In this document: piece by piece, positions 49,000 to 61,142 of the stretch | How the letters are laid out: each line of letters opens with the position of its first letter | How positions within the stretch are numbered: the first letter of the stretch is position 1 | Assembly (NCBI GenBank): GCA_008638375.1 | Contig: CM018038.1 | Location: forward strand, 13,042,515 to 13,106,514 | From: Nyssa sinensis | Lineage: Eukaryota > Streptophyta > Magnoliopsida > Cornales > Nyssaceae | Direction of reading: 5' to 3' | Length of the DNA: 64,000 bases | Position numbers and translations under genes: made by a program | Notes under the pieces: generated by a model | Told to the model about the DNA's origin: nothing | The model's input: only the letters and a program-made list of their open reading frames with translations | The model's database searches: none

Positions 49000-51900
49000 C
49001 AATACCTGAGATCCAGTTCACAAATCAAGTTCTTACAGGGGTACACTGCCCTCACAGTGACGCCCTAGTTATTTCTCTCAAAATTGCTAATTTTGAGATC
49101 CGAAGAGTCTTGGTGGACATAGGGAGTTCTGTCAATGTGTTATTTTATGAGCCCCTCAAACAGATGAAGCTCAACTCTAACAACATCAAGCCCACTGCCG
49201 CAATAATGGCAGGATTTGATGGGAACCTTAGTACCCCACTAGGGAGGATTGACCTTCCCACCACAGTAGGAGAGGGAGATAGACAAAAGACCACAATCTC
49301 AGAGTATATGGTCCTGAATTCCAAGTTCCCTTATAATGTTATAATTGGAAGGCCTTAACTCCACCAAATGGGTGCAGTCACTTCGACCTTCCACCAATGC
49401 CTGAAATATGTGCACAACAATGCGGTTTATTTTATTAGAGGGTGCTAACCAACCGCCCAAGAATGTCACACTCTCGCGCTCAAGGATAGGGCCCTTAAAT
49501 AGCAATTACTGCACTCTCATGAAGGTAGGGGCCCAGACCTTTCCCACCATCATGAGACAAAAGATTGCCCATCTAGAATTGATGAACTTCTAAGCCTTAG
49601 AGGAAGGGACAGTAGGGCCAAGCCCATGGAGGACCCTATCAAGGTGCTAGTTAGCTTTGAAGAACAAGGGCAGTACTTGCAAATCGGTCCAGACCTGACA
49701 CCATCCGAGCAAGAAAAGATGGTAAAGTTCCTAAAAAACAACCTCTTAGTGGTTGCCTAGGAAACTAAAGATATTGAGGGGATAGATCTAGACCTCATCA
49801 CCCACAAGTTGATGACAGATCCTGACCACCCTCCGGTAAAACAGAAGAGGATGACACTCGCCCTAGAGCAGCACGAGATCATTAATGAAAAAGTACGGAG
49901 GTTGCTAGATGCTAAAATGATAAGAGAGGTATTTTATCTAGAATGGCTTGCCAATACTGTTCTGGTCAAGAAGAAAAATGGTAAGTGGAGAGTTTGTGTC
50001 GACTACACAGACCTCAACAAAGCCTGCCCCAAAGACAGCTTTCCTCTCCCAAGAATTGACTAGCTAGTCGATGTAACGGCATGACACAAACTCATGAGCT
50101 TTATGGACGCTTACTCTGGATACAACCAGATCCAGATGTACCCTCCAGACTAGGAAAAAATAGCTTTCATAACCGAATGAGGTCTCTACTGCTATAGAGT
50201 GATGCCGTTCAGTTTGAAAAATGCTGGGGCAACATATCAATGTCTGGTCAATAAGATGTTCAGTCATCTAATCGGTAGTACAATGGAAGTTTACATAGAT
50301 GACATGCTGGTCAAAAGCCTATGGAAGAACAGCCACCTCCAGCACTTAAGTCAGACGTTTGACATCCTAAAGCAACACGGGATGAAATTGAATCCTTTGA
50401 AGTGCACCTTTGGTGTAACCAAGGGAAAGTTCTTGGGTTACCTTGTTTCCCAGAGGGGTATTGAAGCAGACCTTACCCAGATTAAAGCCTTGATTGAGCT
50501 AGGATCACCGAAGACTAAGAAAGACATTCAGGCTCTGAATGGGAGAGTTGCGGCTCTGAATCGATTCATTTCCAAATCTACCGATCGCTGCCTACCGTTC
50601 TTCAAAGCCTTAAAGGGAAACAAAGCATTGCAATGGTCCGAAGAATGTGAAAAGGCCTTTCAAGAACTGAAGAAGTACCTGGCTTCCCCTGAGCTCTTAT
50701 CAAAGCCAATCCTAAGGGAGAAACTGCTCCTCTATCTTGTAGTCTCTAAAAACGCCGTCAGTTCTGTACTGGTCAAGCAAGACAGAGGAGTCCAGAAGGC
50801 CATATTTTATATAAGCATGGCACTGCTGGACGCAGAGAAAAGGTATCTCGAGATTGAGAAGTTGGCCTTTGCTCTAATAATCTCTACATGAAAGCTTCGA
50901 CCTTACTTTCAAACGCATCCCATTGAGATCCCAACCGCCTATCCACTGAAGTCAGTGCTACGAAAGCTTGAAGTCTTAGGGTGATTGGTCAATGGTCTGT
51001 GAAATTAGGAGAATTTGACATATCCTACGTTTCACGGACCTCCATTAAAGGGAAATCATTAGTAGATTTTGTTGTTGAGTTCATCCTGGCACTACACGAT
51101 AATGCACAGCTTAGTAAGAGTTTTGCTACATGGTAGCTCTACACTGACGGATCATCCACAGACCAAGGTTCTGGCGTCGGCTTGGTATTGTGATCCCCTG
51201 AGGGGCTTGTAGCTGAAAAGGCAGTAAACTTGGGATTCAGAGATTCCAACAATAAAGTCGAATATGAAGCCCTCATCCTTGAGATGAAGCTAGCTATGGA
51301 ATGCGAAGCCCAAAATCTCAAAGTTTTCTCTGACTCCCAACTGGTGGTAAGCCAAGTTCTGAGAGAATTTTCTATCAAAGATGACAGAATGCTTCGATAT
51401 TCAAAGTTGATGGATCTATTGAAGCTCTCCTTCCATGAATTCACTATCCAAAAAATCGAAAGAGGTCAGAACTCCAGGGTCGACGCCTTGGCAAACATGG
51501 CCTCTCATCTCAAGCCAAAAGGAGATTCCACTTTGAAGATCTCTCACCAGCCAAGGCCAAGCATAGAAGAGGTTCAGACCTTCCAGGTTTCCGAACAGAC
51601 CCAAAATTGGATGACTCCCATCCTCCAATACATAGAAGGAGGATTGCTCCCAGAAGACAAAAACATGGCCCGAAGAATTCGAATCAGGGCAATTTGGTAC
51701 CTGGTCTTAAATGGGAAGCTCGATCGAAGATCTTACTCTCAACCCTTTTTGTGATGCCTGACCCCGGAAGAATCTCAGTATGTTTTGACCGAAATATACG
51801 AGAGACTCTACGGCAACCATAATGGGGGCAGAATCATAGCCCACCGAGCTTTAACATAGGGCTACTATTGGCCCAGCATGTTGAAGCAGGCTAAAGAATA

Positions 51901-52845
51901 CGTCTAGAAATGTGACAAATGCCAACGATTTGCTCCATACCAACACCAGCCCCACCATGAGCTCATTCCTATCGCTAGCCCATGACCCTTCGCTCAGTAG
52001 GGGATGGACATTGTAGGGCCACTGCCGAAGGTCACTCCGAACAGAAGATACCTCTTGGTTGCCATTGATTATTACTACAAATGGACAGAGGTTGAACCCC
52101 CAACTCACATCACAGAAGTAGAAGTAAAGAGCTTCACCTAGAGAAATATAGTTTGCAGGTTCGGCATAACTCGCGTCATCATTTCAGATAATGGTACGCA
52201 GTTTGCTAGAAAAATTTTCAAAAGATTTTGCGAAGACTTGCACATTAGTCACCATTTCGCCTCACTAGGGCACCCTCAAGCCAACGGACAAGCAGAAGTC
52301 ACCAATCGAACAATTCTTGATGCTCTCAAGAAAAGATTGGAAGAGGCCAAGGGAAGATGGGTTGAAGAGCTTTCTGGTGTGTTATGGGCTTACAGAACCA
52401 CAAGGAGAATACCAACCTCTGATACCCCGATCCATTCTCGATTGCCTATGGCTCGGAAGCAGTAAGTCCTGTTGAAATTGGTATGCCGACCTTGAGGATG
52501 GAAGCTTTTAACCAATGGACCAATGATCAGCAGCTTACAGAGAACTTGGATCCACTTGAAGAAAAGCGAGACCAAGCCAGAATCAAGATGGAGGCATATC
52601 AACACAGGATGGCCAACAGTTCCAGACAAGGGATAAGGCCCCTTAGTTTCCAAGTTGGAGATCTCGTCCTAAGAAGAGTGTTCCCAAAATCAAAGATCCC
52701 ACTATAGGAAAACTGTCACCTAACTGAGAAGGCCCTTACAAGGTAACAAAGATTGTCATACCTACCACATACTGGTTAGAAGACATAGTTGGGAAACCTA
52801 TACCCAGGCCATGGAATGTGGAACACTTATGGAAATATTATCAAT
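49000..52845 (+). pseudogene. pol of the Tat element (PR-RT-RH-aRH-INT)
   Basis: Protease: VLVDIGSSVNVLF near 49,110, with the usual D-T/G-G site changed to DIG. Reverse transcriptase: KKKNGKWRVCVDYTDLN near 49,970, then MPFSLKNAGATYQ, and the intact catalytic box YIDD near 50,293. RNase H: WSEECEKAFQELKKYL to about 50,890. Second, archaeal-type RNase H: YTDGSSTDQGSGVGLVL near 51,140, KVEYEALIL and FSDSQLVVSQV. Integrase: KCDKCQRFAPYQ, then D-D-E elements MDIVGPLPK, ISDNGTQF and NGQAEVTNRTI, ending HLWKYYQ and a stop near 52,843. Stops interrupt the frame at 49758, 50061, 50151, 50178, 50889 and elsewhere, most of them explicable as C-to-T or G-to-A changes. Confidence 0.88.
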
Positions 52846-52882
52846 AAGGACTTCTTTCTTAAACACCTCTAGAAAGTGCTCT

Positions 52883-53437
52883 CATTTCAATGTACAAACC
52901 CCTAAAAACCTTACAGCCTGTGCAAGAGTTATAGGTCTAATCCATCTCAATGTACAAACCCCTAAAAGCCTTACAGCCTGTGCAAGAGTTATAGGTCTAA
53001 TCCATCTCAATGTACAAACCCCTAAAAGCCTTGCAGCCTGTGCAAGAGTTATAGGTCTGGTCCATCTCAATGTATAAACCCCTAAAAACCTTGCAGTCTG
53101 TGCAATAGTTATAGGTTTGGTCCATCTCAATGTACAGGCCCCTAAAAACCTTACTGCCTGTGCAAGAGTTATAGGTTTGATCCATCTCAATATACATAAC
53201 CCTAAAAACCTTGTAACTTGTGCAAGAGTTATAGGTCTGGTCCATCTCAATGTATAGACCCTTAAAAACCTTGCAGCCTGTGCAAGTGTTATAGGTCTGA
53301 TCCATCTCAATATACAGACTCCTAAAAACCTTGCAGCCTGTGCAAGAGTTATAGGTCTGGTCCATTTCAATATACAGACCCCTAAAAACCTTGTCGCTTG
53401 TGCAAGAGTTATAAAGTCTGGTCCATTTCCATGCACG
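52883..53437. repeat. 60-bp tandem array (about nine units) inside the Tat element
   Basis: Each unit runs cccctaaaaacctt, gcagcctgtgcaagagttat, aggtctggtccatctcaatg, tata or taca. Units are 60 bp each (the last 61) with scattered substitutions. The array follows the pol stop and precedes the antisense gene. Because 60 is divisible by three, it stays open on the minus strand as a 20-residue repeat; I regard that frame as a by-product. Confidence 0.95.
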
Positions 53438-54009
53438 AATGTCTACAACTCTTCAACCTGCTCGGTTATTACCAGTGCTGAGGATAGAAGACTTGTTCAA
53501 TTACTCTACTACACAATTACAAGTGTTTTTGTTCAATCATTACCAGTTCTGGTTCAATTATCATTACAAGTCTTCTTATTCAGTTATTATCAGTCCTGGT
53601 GACAGAAGTTCTGATTATGCGAGATTTGTTCAATTACCATGATTGATTAATTACAAGTTTCTCTGCTCGGAAGACATCATTCAGCTCATGCTCATTTGAA
53701 AGATTGAAGGGGAGGTCTAAAGTATATTCAATTCCTGAACGTTTTTGCTTAATGAAATTAAAGTTTGAAGGGTTGGAGTCCAAGCTTATACTATAGAATG
53801 ATGATGGGTTGGAATAGTACTGAAGTCTATTTGGCACATTATTAACATCCACAATAGTTTACAAAATTTACAAGTATAGCTACTCTGAAGAGACAATTCA
53901 CAAAAGTGCTCTGAAGCATAGGAAAACACACGAGTTCAGAAAAGTTAACTTTCATTGATATATCACAAAAGAGTACATCAATTCAAAAACAAAAAAAAAG
54001 TAGTACAAA

Positions 54010-56080
54010 CAAAAATCTTAAACTACTACTTTAGGGTCAGTTAGGGCAGGCACTTTTGCTGGGGGAAGCTCGGAAGGGGCTCCTTCATCACCCTCGTTCT
54101 GAGCCCCGGCCTCAACTAGAGGGACCTCAACATCATTGATCCCAGTCAGATCGAGGTCGGGGTACTTCACGAGGAGCTTGGCTCTGAAGGTGTTATAGCC
54201 ATGCTCCATAAGCTCTTCGCCCATCTCCTCGACCCCAGCCTTCATCTCTACTTCGATCTAAGCCTTGGCAGATTCGACTGCGTCCTTGATCTTTTGAGCA
54301 GAGGCAGCTTGGAAGTCATCAAACTTCTTCTGAAGCTCCTTCAACTTCTGAACGAGAGAATCCCTCTCAAACTCCATAATTGAAAGGGAGTTCGTTGCCT
54401 CCTTCAGCCTCTCCTCTACAACAAAAGCATTGGACTGGGCCGTCCCCAGCTGGAGCCTAGCCTCATCTAGCTCATCCTGAAGGTTGTCGATCACCTCCGA
54501 TTCCACAGGAGAGTCCATGAGTGTAGCAAGACCATGCATGGTCTGCAAAACACGAAACAAGCAAGTCAGAACAGGTAAGGTAATAGGACGCAAAAAGAAG
54601 AGAAGGAAGAGAGTACGAGAGTTACCTTCAGCTGGAGAGACATCAGCTCTGTGATGGTTTTCTCCACCTTCTGCCCCTTGTATCTTTGGGGGCCGGCAGC
54701 TCAGAACTCGTCAAAGGCCTGCTTTGTGGCCTGGTAGCCATCATGCGCTGCAGCATCAACAGCCACCTTCCTCTTCCCCTTCCCCTTTCGCTTGCTCGGG
54801 ACTTCAGGGGTCGCGGGAGGGGCAGGCTCAGTAATGACAACCCCCTTTTTAGCTGGAGCCTGGACAAGGGAGTTGGAGAGAAGCCTCCTCCTCTTCACTT
54901 GAGGATGAGGATCAACAAGGGCGGAGATTTTCCCTCACATTCTTCTTTCTTAGAGCCCACTTGGTCAATAGGGTTTTCTTCAGGTTTCTTGCTCGGCTCT
55001 TTTCGACGGCCGTTAGATTTTCAGGTGTAAGGATAACGGTGTGCACTCTGTTGCTGGTTTGAAGGAGCCAAAGGTAATTATCCTAAAGATCAACCGTGAA
55101 GATTGACCTCTTTCAAGCACTTTTATCTGCATAGAGGTCATAAACACAAGAATTAGTCAAGAAATAAAGTAAAGATATGCAACAAAACAGACATATGTTC
55201 AAGAAGGGAGGACTCACCCTTAATCCCGGTACTCTAGGGAAATGTCGAGATCTGATCTATGAAGTCCTCCATCTCCCATCCTCCTCCTACGAAGAAATAC
55301 CACTTCTTCCAAGTTTTGTTGGAAGTTGGCACCGAGGAGAGGGGTCTAAACCTCTTGTCGAAAGATATATAAAAGAGGCCTTTCGACCTTATGTATTTCA
55401 GATCCATATTGCTATGGATCAAGTCAAGGTCCACCTCGACACCGTTCTAATGTCTTAACACTATAAACCCTAACAAGTGCCTCCAACTATTGAGGTTGAG
55501 GTCGGTAGGGCAGATGTTAAACCAAGTAAAGAACTGTCTAACTAGAAGTGGAAGAGGGAGTCTCAACCCCATTTGAACCATGCGAGATAAACACAAATCT
55601 CACCCGCATGGACATCGGAGGGGCGATCTATGGTACTAGGGGCCCTACAGGTGACATTTTTTAGAAATTGAAGGACGCCCTCAAACCATGTAACATGGCC
55701 GGAGTAATGGCGCTTTGTCCTTCCTCTCTTTGGGAAAACCTGCTCGAGGCCTCCCATACTCTGTTCTTAGGCTCCACAAAAAGACATTTACAATCCTAAC
55801 TCCAAGGCTAGAAGGAGACTCAGCTACCCTATTTTCGGTGTCACCGGAGGGACTATTTGCCATTATGTGAATTTTGGATGGCACAATCGACTCCGAAGAG
55901 CTTCTTGTGCCATGGCCAATGCCCAACATTGCAAAGAGGTAAAAAAAAAATGATGATAGAGGGGAAAAAGAAGAATCAAAGAAAAAGAGGAAATAAAAAG
56001 GAAAAGAATAGAAAGGAAGCAAACCGAACCTGTGGGACGATCGGAGAAGGGAGCCTTAGATGACGATGATCTCTTCAAAG
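54010..56080 (-). pseudogene. Antisense gene of the Tat element (gypsy-type Transposase_28-like), decayed
   Basis: Tat elements often carry an extra gene opposite to gag-pol between integrase and the 3' LTR, whose protein bears a domain named Putative gypsy type transposon (PF04195). Here, reading leftwards from 56,080, come a Ser-rich start region, MANSPSGDTENRVAESPSS, a middle part with RQFFTWFNICPTDLN, and then NKTWKKWYFFVGGGWEMED (near 55,270-55,320). A basic proline-rich segment follows (54,701-54,898, VPSKRKGKGKRKV), then a coiled-coil stretch (54,258-54,593) and an acidic tail to 54,018. Several stops and frame changes, perhaps also introns, interrupt it. No ATG is evident at the rightmost frame. 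Function of the family is not established. Confidence 0.65.
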
Positions 56081-56168
56081 CTTTCTAATCACTTTCGACG
56101 GCGATGTGTCTCTTTGAAGAAGCATTATAAATGATGAGGAGGAAAAGTGTGTGCAAGCCTATCCCCTC

Positions 56169-56178
56169 TTTATATAAG
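56169..56178 (-). promoter_or_regulatory. TATA-like box for the antisense gene
   Basis: The minus strand reads CTTATATAAA, followed by a G-rich run and a leader of about 90 bases to the first coding-like frame. Position and direction suit a promoter for the antisense gene, independent of the LTR. That it is used is inference. Confidence 0.45.
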
Positions 56179-56360
56179 CCCTCAGAAATAAGGGCCCAAT
56201 TAGCCGAACCGTCATGGTGGTTGGAGGCAATGATGGCCTCGAAAGCCCAAATGACAACATGCGCAATGAATGTCGCATCAAACAGTCGTCTCAAAAAATG
56301 AAAAGACAAGAAGCGTGACTTTGTGGAAACCCTCAGCCCTAGTTATGCATATTGCTAAAC

Positions 56361-56380
56361 TAAGGCTCGGGGGGAGTAGC
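56361..56380 (+). other. Polypurine-tract region
   Basis: A G-rich run (ggggggag, 56369-56376) directly before the 3' LTR, in the usual place for plus-strand DNA priming. Confidence 0.6.
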
Positions 56381-56918
56381 TGATACGCTATAAAGTGACA
56401 AACCAGTCTCCACATGACACATGTACCTACAGAACAGTCAAAGCTCGTCTATCCAGAGAAAGTTTAAGCACATGTCCTTCAAAGCTTATAGGTCGGAAGC
56501 CCATGCTGCCCTCAGAATCACCTCAAGCTCGGAAGGCACTACGAACACACACAAGAAGGTTCCGAGCTCATTGCCGCCTTAAGCACCCTACCGAGCTAAA
56601 GACAAGGAAACTGCTATTCATGGAGCGCAATGTTCAACATGGTAACTGCTATTCTTCGATGACAATCAAATCCCTATTTTCACGAAGTCGAATCCTAATC
56701 AACTTAGGAAATCACAGCCTATAAATAAAGTCCTAAAGTGCGCTTTTAATTTAGAGTAATTCAATTACTTTCAATTTCAGTCTTTCAATTCAGTTTATTG
56801 ACTTTATCATCAGAGCAGCTACCGCCGGAACCAACTCGGTGGCCTTCTAATCTCTTTTTTTGAATGTTCAATAGGCGAGGAGGAACAGAGCCCCCACCAA
56901 TCAAAAAGTGCAGCATCA
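56381..56918 (+). repeat. 3' LTR
   Basis: 538 bp from TGATACGC to GCATCA, directly followed by the target-site duplication ATTAC. It carries the same TATA-like ctataaata as the 5' LTR. Compared with the 5' LTR it has many single substitutions and a small insertion near its end. Confidence 0.92.
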
Positions 56919-56923
56919 ATTAC

Positions 56924-58730
56924 TAAATCACTAATGGCCATGTGACTAAAGGCATATCCTCTGGCCACATCTCCCATTAATGTCATTCAACTTCTTGGGT
57001 TTTTTTTTGGGTTCATAATGAATCACACACTAGACATCTGGGAATCTCGAATTTAAATATTTTTTTATGGTATCATGTCTTTAGACATTGATTCATATTG
57101 GTTCTGTCCTTGGCAAAAGTACTTCCATGAAATAATTAATAAGCCTTGGACTGAGACCCTTAATTGATTTATATCTAAAAATGTTTCTGTAAATTGAATG
57201 AACTGGTTTTCTTCTCTCTCTTCCCTTCCTTTTTGTGTTTCTCAACAGGGTTAGTTTGCTCGTCAACCTCCATGGATTTAACTATGTATATATGGAGCTT
57301 ACTTTTTGGTTACATTAATGTTAGATTACAATAAAAACATCTTTCAAAACCTCTTTCAATTATGGTCTCTCAATAAAATAAGGCCCCACGAATCCTTAAA
57401 AGTCCTATGTAAAATAAGCCACATTGCTTTGAAGTTAGTTAAGTACTACTGCCCTAATTGGTTAAGTATTGCATGTGTATAATGGACTTTGTGGAGTTCT
57501 GCGTTGTGCTGAGTGCAGACCTTTATGTGTATAATAAAACCTTCTTGTTGCAATTAATCATTTGAAAATGTTTAGCCAGAACATTAATCAAATGAGAGAA
57601 AGAAAGAGAGAGAGAGAGAGTTAAGTGCCAATACCATTTTCTTTTAGTGCATATCAATCATGGACTGGAGCCTAGTTTGCCACATTGGGAAAAGCCCCAC
57701 GTCTTAATTTTGGTTTTATAAAGCCTTAAACTAGGCTTAATTCATATGATTAAAAGTAAAGCAATTATTTATAATAATTATGTTTGAGAGAGAGAGAGAG
57801 GGGCCGCGTTACAAATCACTTCTAACAGTCACACATGAATGGAATCTAAACTTTGTGAAGAGCATGTAAGAAAAGTAGCAAGGGCCCACCTCAACAAAAA
57901 GGTCAAATCCAAGTAGTCAGCACACCTATCTTCTCCATGCTGGCCATCCCCTTCCAACTTCCAGGCTTTCAACATAAACGCAACTTGATATAAAAATGTC
58001 ACATAAATATATATATATATATATATATAAATATATATTATAATGTCCAAGTAGCCAAATGGTACCCAACATCAGATGCAACAAAACTAACAGAGAGGTT
58101 AAAAATCCAAATTTGTCCTCGCAGCATAGAACAGAAACAAGTTTTGACAAAGGAACATAGTGTCATTTCATTGTGATGGGTGGGGGGGCCTCATGCATAT
58201 TACAAAAATATAAATGCCCAATCACTTTCAAATAAAAATAATTCAGAAAAATCAAGCCATATTTCAATTTTTACAATTTTTCCACCCTGTCAGCAAAGGA
58301 TTAGGGAAGACACTAGATGGTGGGTGGGATATGTTTTGTTGCATAAGACAAGAAAATAAAAATAAAAATATAAAAAACAAAAGTTGTGGCTGCAAATTGT
58401 CCATCAATTTCTTGCATCCCCACCCCATTAACCACTCTCTCTCTCTCTCCTTTTTGGTTGCCAATTGTCTAAAACCCGTATTATAGGGAGAATAGATTCA
58501 CCCAAAACTGGGAGAATAGATTATCTAAGCAAAATACAAATCATGAGTGGATAATCAATCTCCAAATTCACTTTTTATTATTTATGGCCTTAAATTCCCT
58601 CCACATATTACTGAAAATCATAGGCAATAGCAAGAGATAAGATTAATTACAACACCCAGCTGTATTCCAAGAGAGGGGGAGATGGTACATAGTTAATAGA
58701 AAGAGTGTTGGGATTTAGAAATTTTGGGAG
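56924..58730. other. Spacer and presumed promoter of CRY1
   Basis: No open frame of interest. GA and TA microsatellites lie at about 57,601-57,620, 57,786-57,800 and 58,007-58,029. A short direct repeat (gggagaatagatt) occurs twice near 58,480-58,520. I saw no clear TATA box or G-box (CACGTG). Confidence 0.5.
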
Positions 58731-61094
58731 ATGTCAGGTGGTGGGTGTAGCATAGTATGGTTCAGGAGAGATCTGAGGTTGGAAGATAACCCAGCACTAG
58801 CTGCAGGAGTGAGGGCAGGGGCAGTAGTTGCAGTCTTCATATGGGCACCTGAAGAAGAAGGGCATTATAACCCTGGGAGGGTCTCAAGGTGGTGGCTTAA
58901 GCAGAGTTTGGCCCATCTTGATTCCTCTTTGAGGAGTCTTGGTACTTCTCTTATCACCAAGAGATCTACAGATAGTGTCTCTTCTCTCCTTGAGGTTGTC
59001 AAATCTACTGGGGCTTCTCAGCTCTTCTTCAACCATTTATATGGTCAGTCTCAATTTCCTTTTCTGGGTTTTCTGGAGTATGTAGATTGACCTTTGATCA
59101 TGATCTTGGTTTGTTCCCCAAAACCGATCCTTAATCTTTTGGGTTTTTGGTCTAGCTTAATTCAATTTGTCAATGTGATTTAATTCATTTTTTCTTTTGT
59201 TTTGACTGAAAATATGAGATTTTGGATGTTAATCAATAATGGGATTCTTGGCTAGAGCCCAACTTGATCGGTTGGTCGAATTTTGGAAAGTCTTTCTCAC
59301 TATTGAATTTCTGAATTTGTATAACTGTTGTGGGCTTCTCACTGATTTGTGGGTTTCTCTTATTAATCTGTTCATTTTTCAATTGAATTTTCACGTACCT
59401 GGGTTTTATCTAATTTTAGGGTTCTCATGGATGTTAAGATATAACTTGTGGTTCTCATTGTGCACAAGTTTCTTCTGTGAGCTTTTGATTGTCCTGTTGA
59501 GCCAAAAGTCTGTCTTGCAATTTTATATCATTATGTGCATTGCCTCGGTGTTTTAAATAGCATTATTTTTCTGCTTTTTAGATCCCTTGTCCCTTGTTAG
59601 GGATCACCGGGCAAAGGAAGTTTTAACTGCTCAAGGGATAGCTGTGCACTCCTTCAATGCAGACTTGCTCTATGAACCATGGGAAGTTCTTGATGACCAA
59701 GGCCAACCATTCTCAATCTTTGCTGCTTTCTGGGAGAGGTGCCTCAGCATGCCTTATGATCCTGAGTCCCCTCTTCTCCCACCTAAAAGGATAATCTCAG
59801 GTTTGTTCTTTTGCCGTATTTTCTTAAACGTTCTTCTCGACATTCTATTAGTTTTATCAGATTTTGATGATATATTGGAGTTTTTAGAGATTAAACAAGC
59901 CTTTTACTTGTGACTGTCGCTGAAATTGTTGAGCCTTCAAAAGTAGAAATATCATATTTGCATGACATTCTGATCCATGAATTGTTTTGCACTCTGAGAA
60001 ATACTATACATATTGGTTAGAGCAATGCAAACACTTCCCAAATCTCTATTCCAAATGATGAGCCAGTGATGTGGCAAAGTATCACCGTGTCATATTAATT
60101 GCATGATTTAATGCACTTTCACTAATATAGTGACACATCATTTGGGATAAAAAAATTTGGGAAGCATAGCATTATTGTATTGGTACAACTCCAAGTTTTA
60201 TTACAATGTCAACCATTTCTATGGAAACAGCTCTGCCTCTAAGATGCTGGATAAAACATGAAATTATATGCAGAAAGACTAGTGTAGGGAGCACAAATTG
60301 CTAAAAACTTAGGCACTCAAAAGCCTTAAAAATATAGGAAAACTGTGCTATTCAAAAATTTGGACTGCAAAATTCCAGATGCACAACAAAAAAGAATCTT
60401 TGTTCAAAAGAGTATGACCGTACCTTAAAAATATAATCAAACATAACTTCCGAGATAATATTTCAGCAGGTGCCTTGAAAAATTTGTGATCCTGCTTCGA
60501 ATTTTGAATTTGTTTTCACCTTAATCATATATTTTATGACCCTGGCAAAACTGAAACTTTTCCGAAATTATTGTTAGAATCACGGAAAAGTTGAATATGC
60601 TTTCACTGGCAAAATTAAAGTTTCTACTTCAATTAAAAAAAATGTGATGATTCTCTTTATGATAACAAACAGGTGTTTGTTCAGTGTAGAATTATATTCT
60701 CCAGAAATCATGGATTAGAAAATGGTCTTAGTGGAAATTTTGTTTCACTTCTATGAGATATTGTCATCTGTCTAGTGTTTAACATCACAGATAGTATGCA
60801 TTGTATATATAGCTATTAAATAAGTTAAAAATAGCCAACCTTCATGAGTTCGACTTCCATCAGAGGAATGAAAAATCTTGATGATGTTAGCCCACTTTAA
60901 TAACCCAACGGTTCTCAGGATAAATCTAGACTTATGTTTTGTTTGGATCAAATCTAGTGCACTAAAACAATTAAAGCAGCTTGGCCTGAAAAGGTTTTCC
61001 AGTCCATAGAGTCTCAGAACCTAGCAACTCAGATTCAATGGCTGTCTATGGCCGTAATTTTACTGTTAACAGTTGAATGGATGACATACACTCC

Positions 61095-61142
<48 letters not shown>

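Larger units (their letters stand above)
46547..56918 (+). mobile_element. Complete but decayed Ty3/gypsy LTR retrotransposon, Tat lineage
   Basis: The element is bounded by LTRs that open TGATACGC and close GCATCA, and by a perfect 5-bp target-site duplication ATTAC (46542-46546 and 56919-56923). Internal order is PBS, gag, protease, reverse transcriptase, RNase H, a second RNase H, integrase, tandem repeats, an antisense gene and a purine-rich tract. RT before integrase makes it Ty3/gypsy. The additional archaeal-type RNase H and the antisense gene are hallmarks of the Tat lineage. Gag-pol has many in-frame stops, so it cannot move by itself. About 14 differences in the first 165 aligned LTR bases (hand count) show the insertion is not recent. 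Confidence 0.92.

Noticed and set aside
52882..53436. 184-codon minus-strand open frame with 20-residue repeats
   Set aside because: It coincides with the 60-bp tandem array. A repeat unit divisible by three keeps frames open by itself, and no start context or domain supports a gene.
52883..53437. CRISPR-like regular repeats
   Set aside because: Units are contiguous 60-bp tandem copies without unique spacers, inside a plant retrotransposon.
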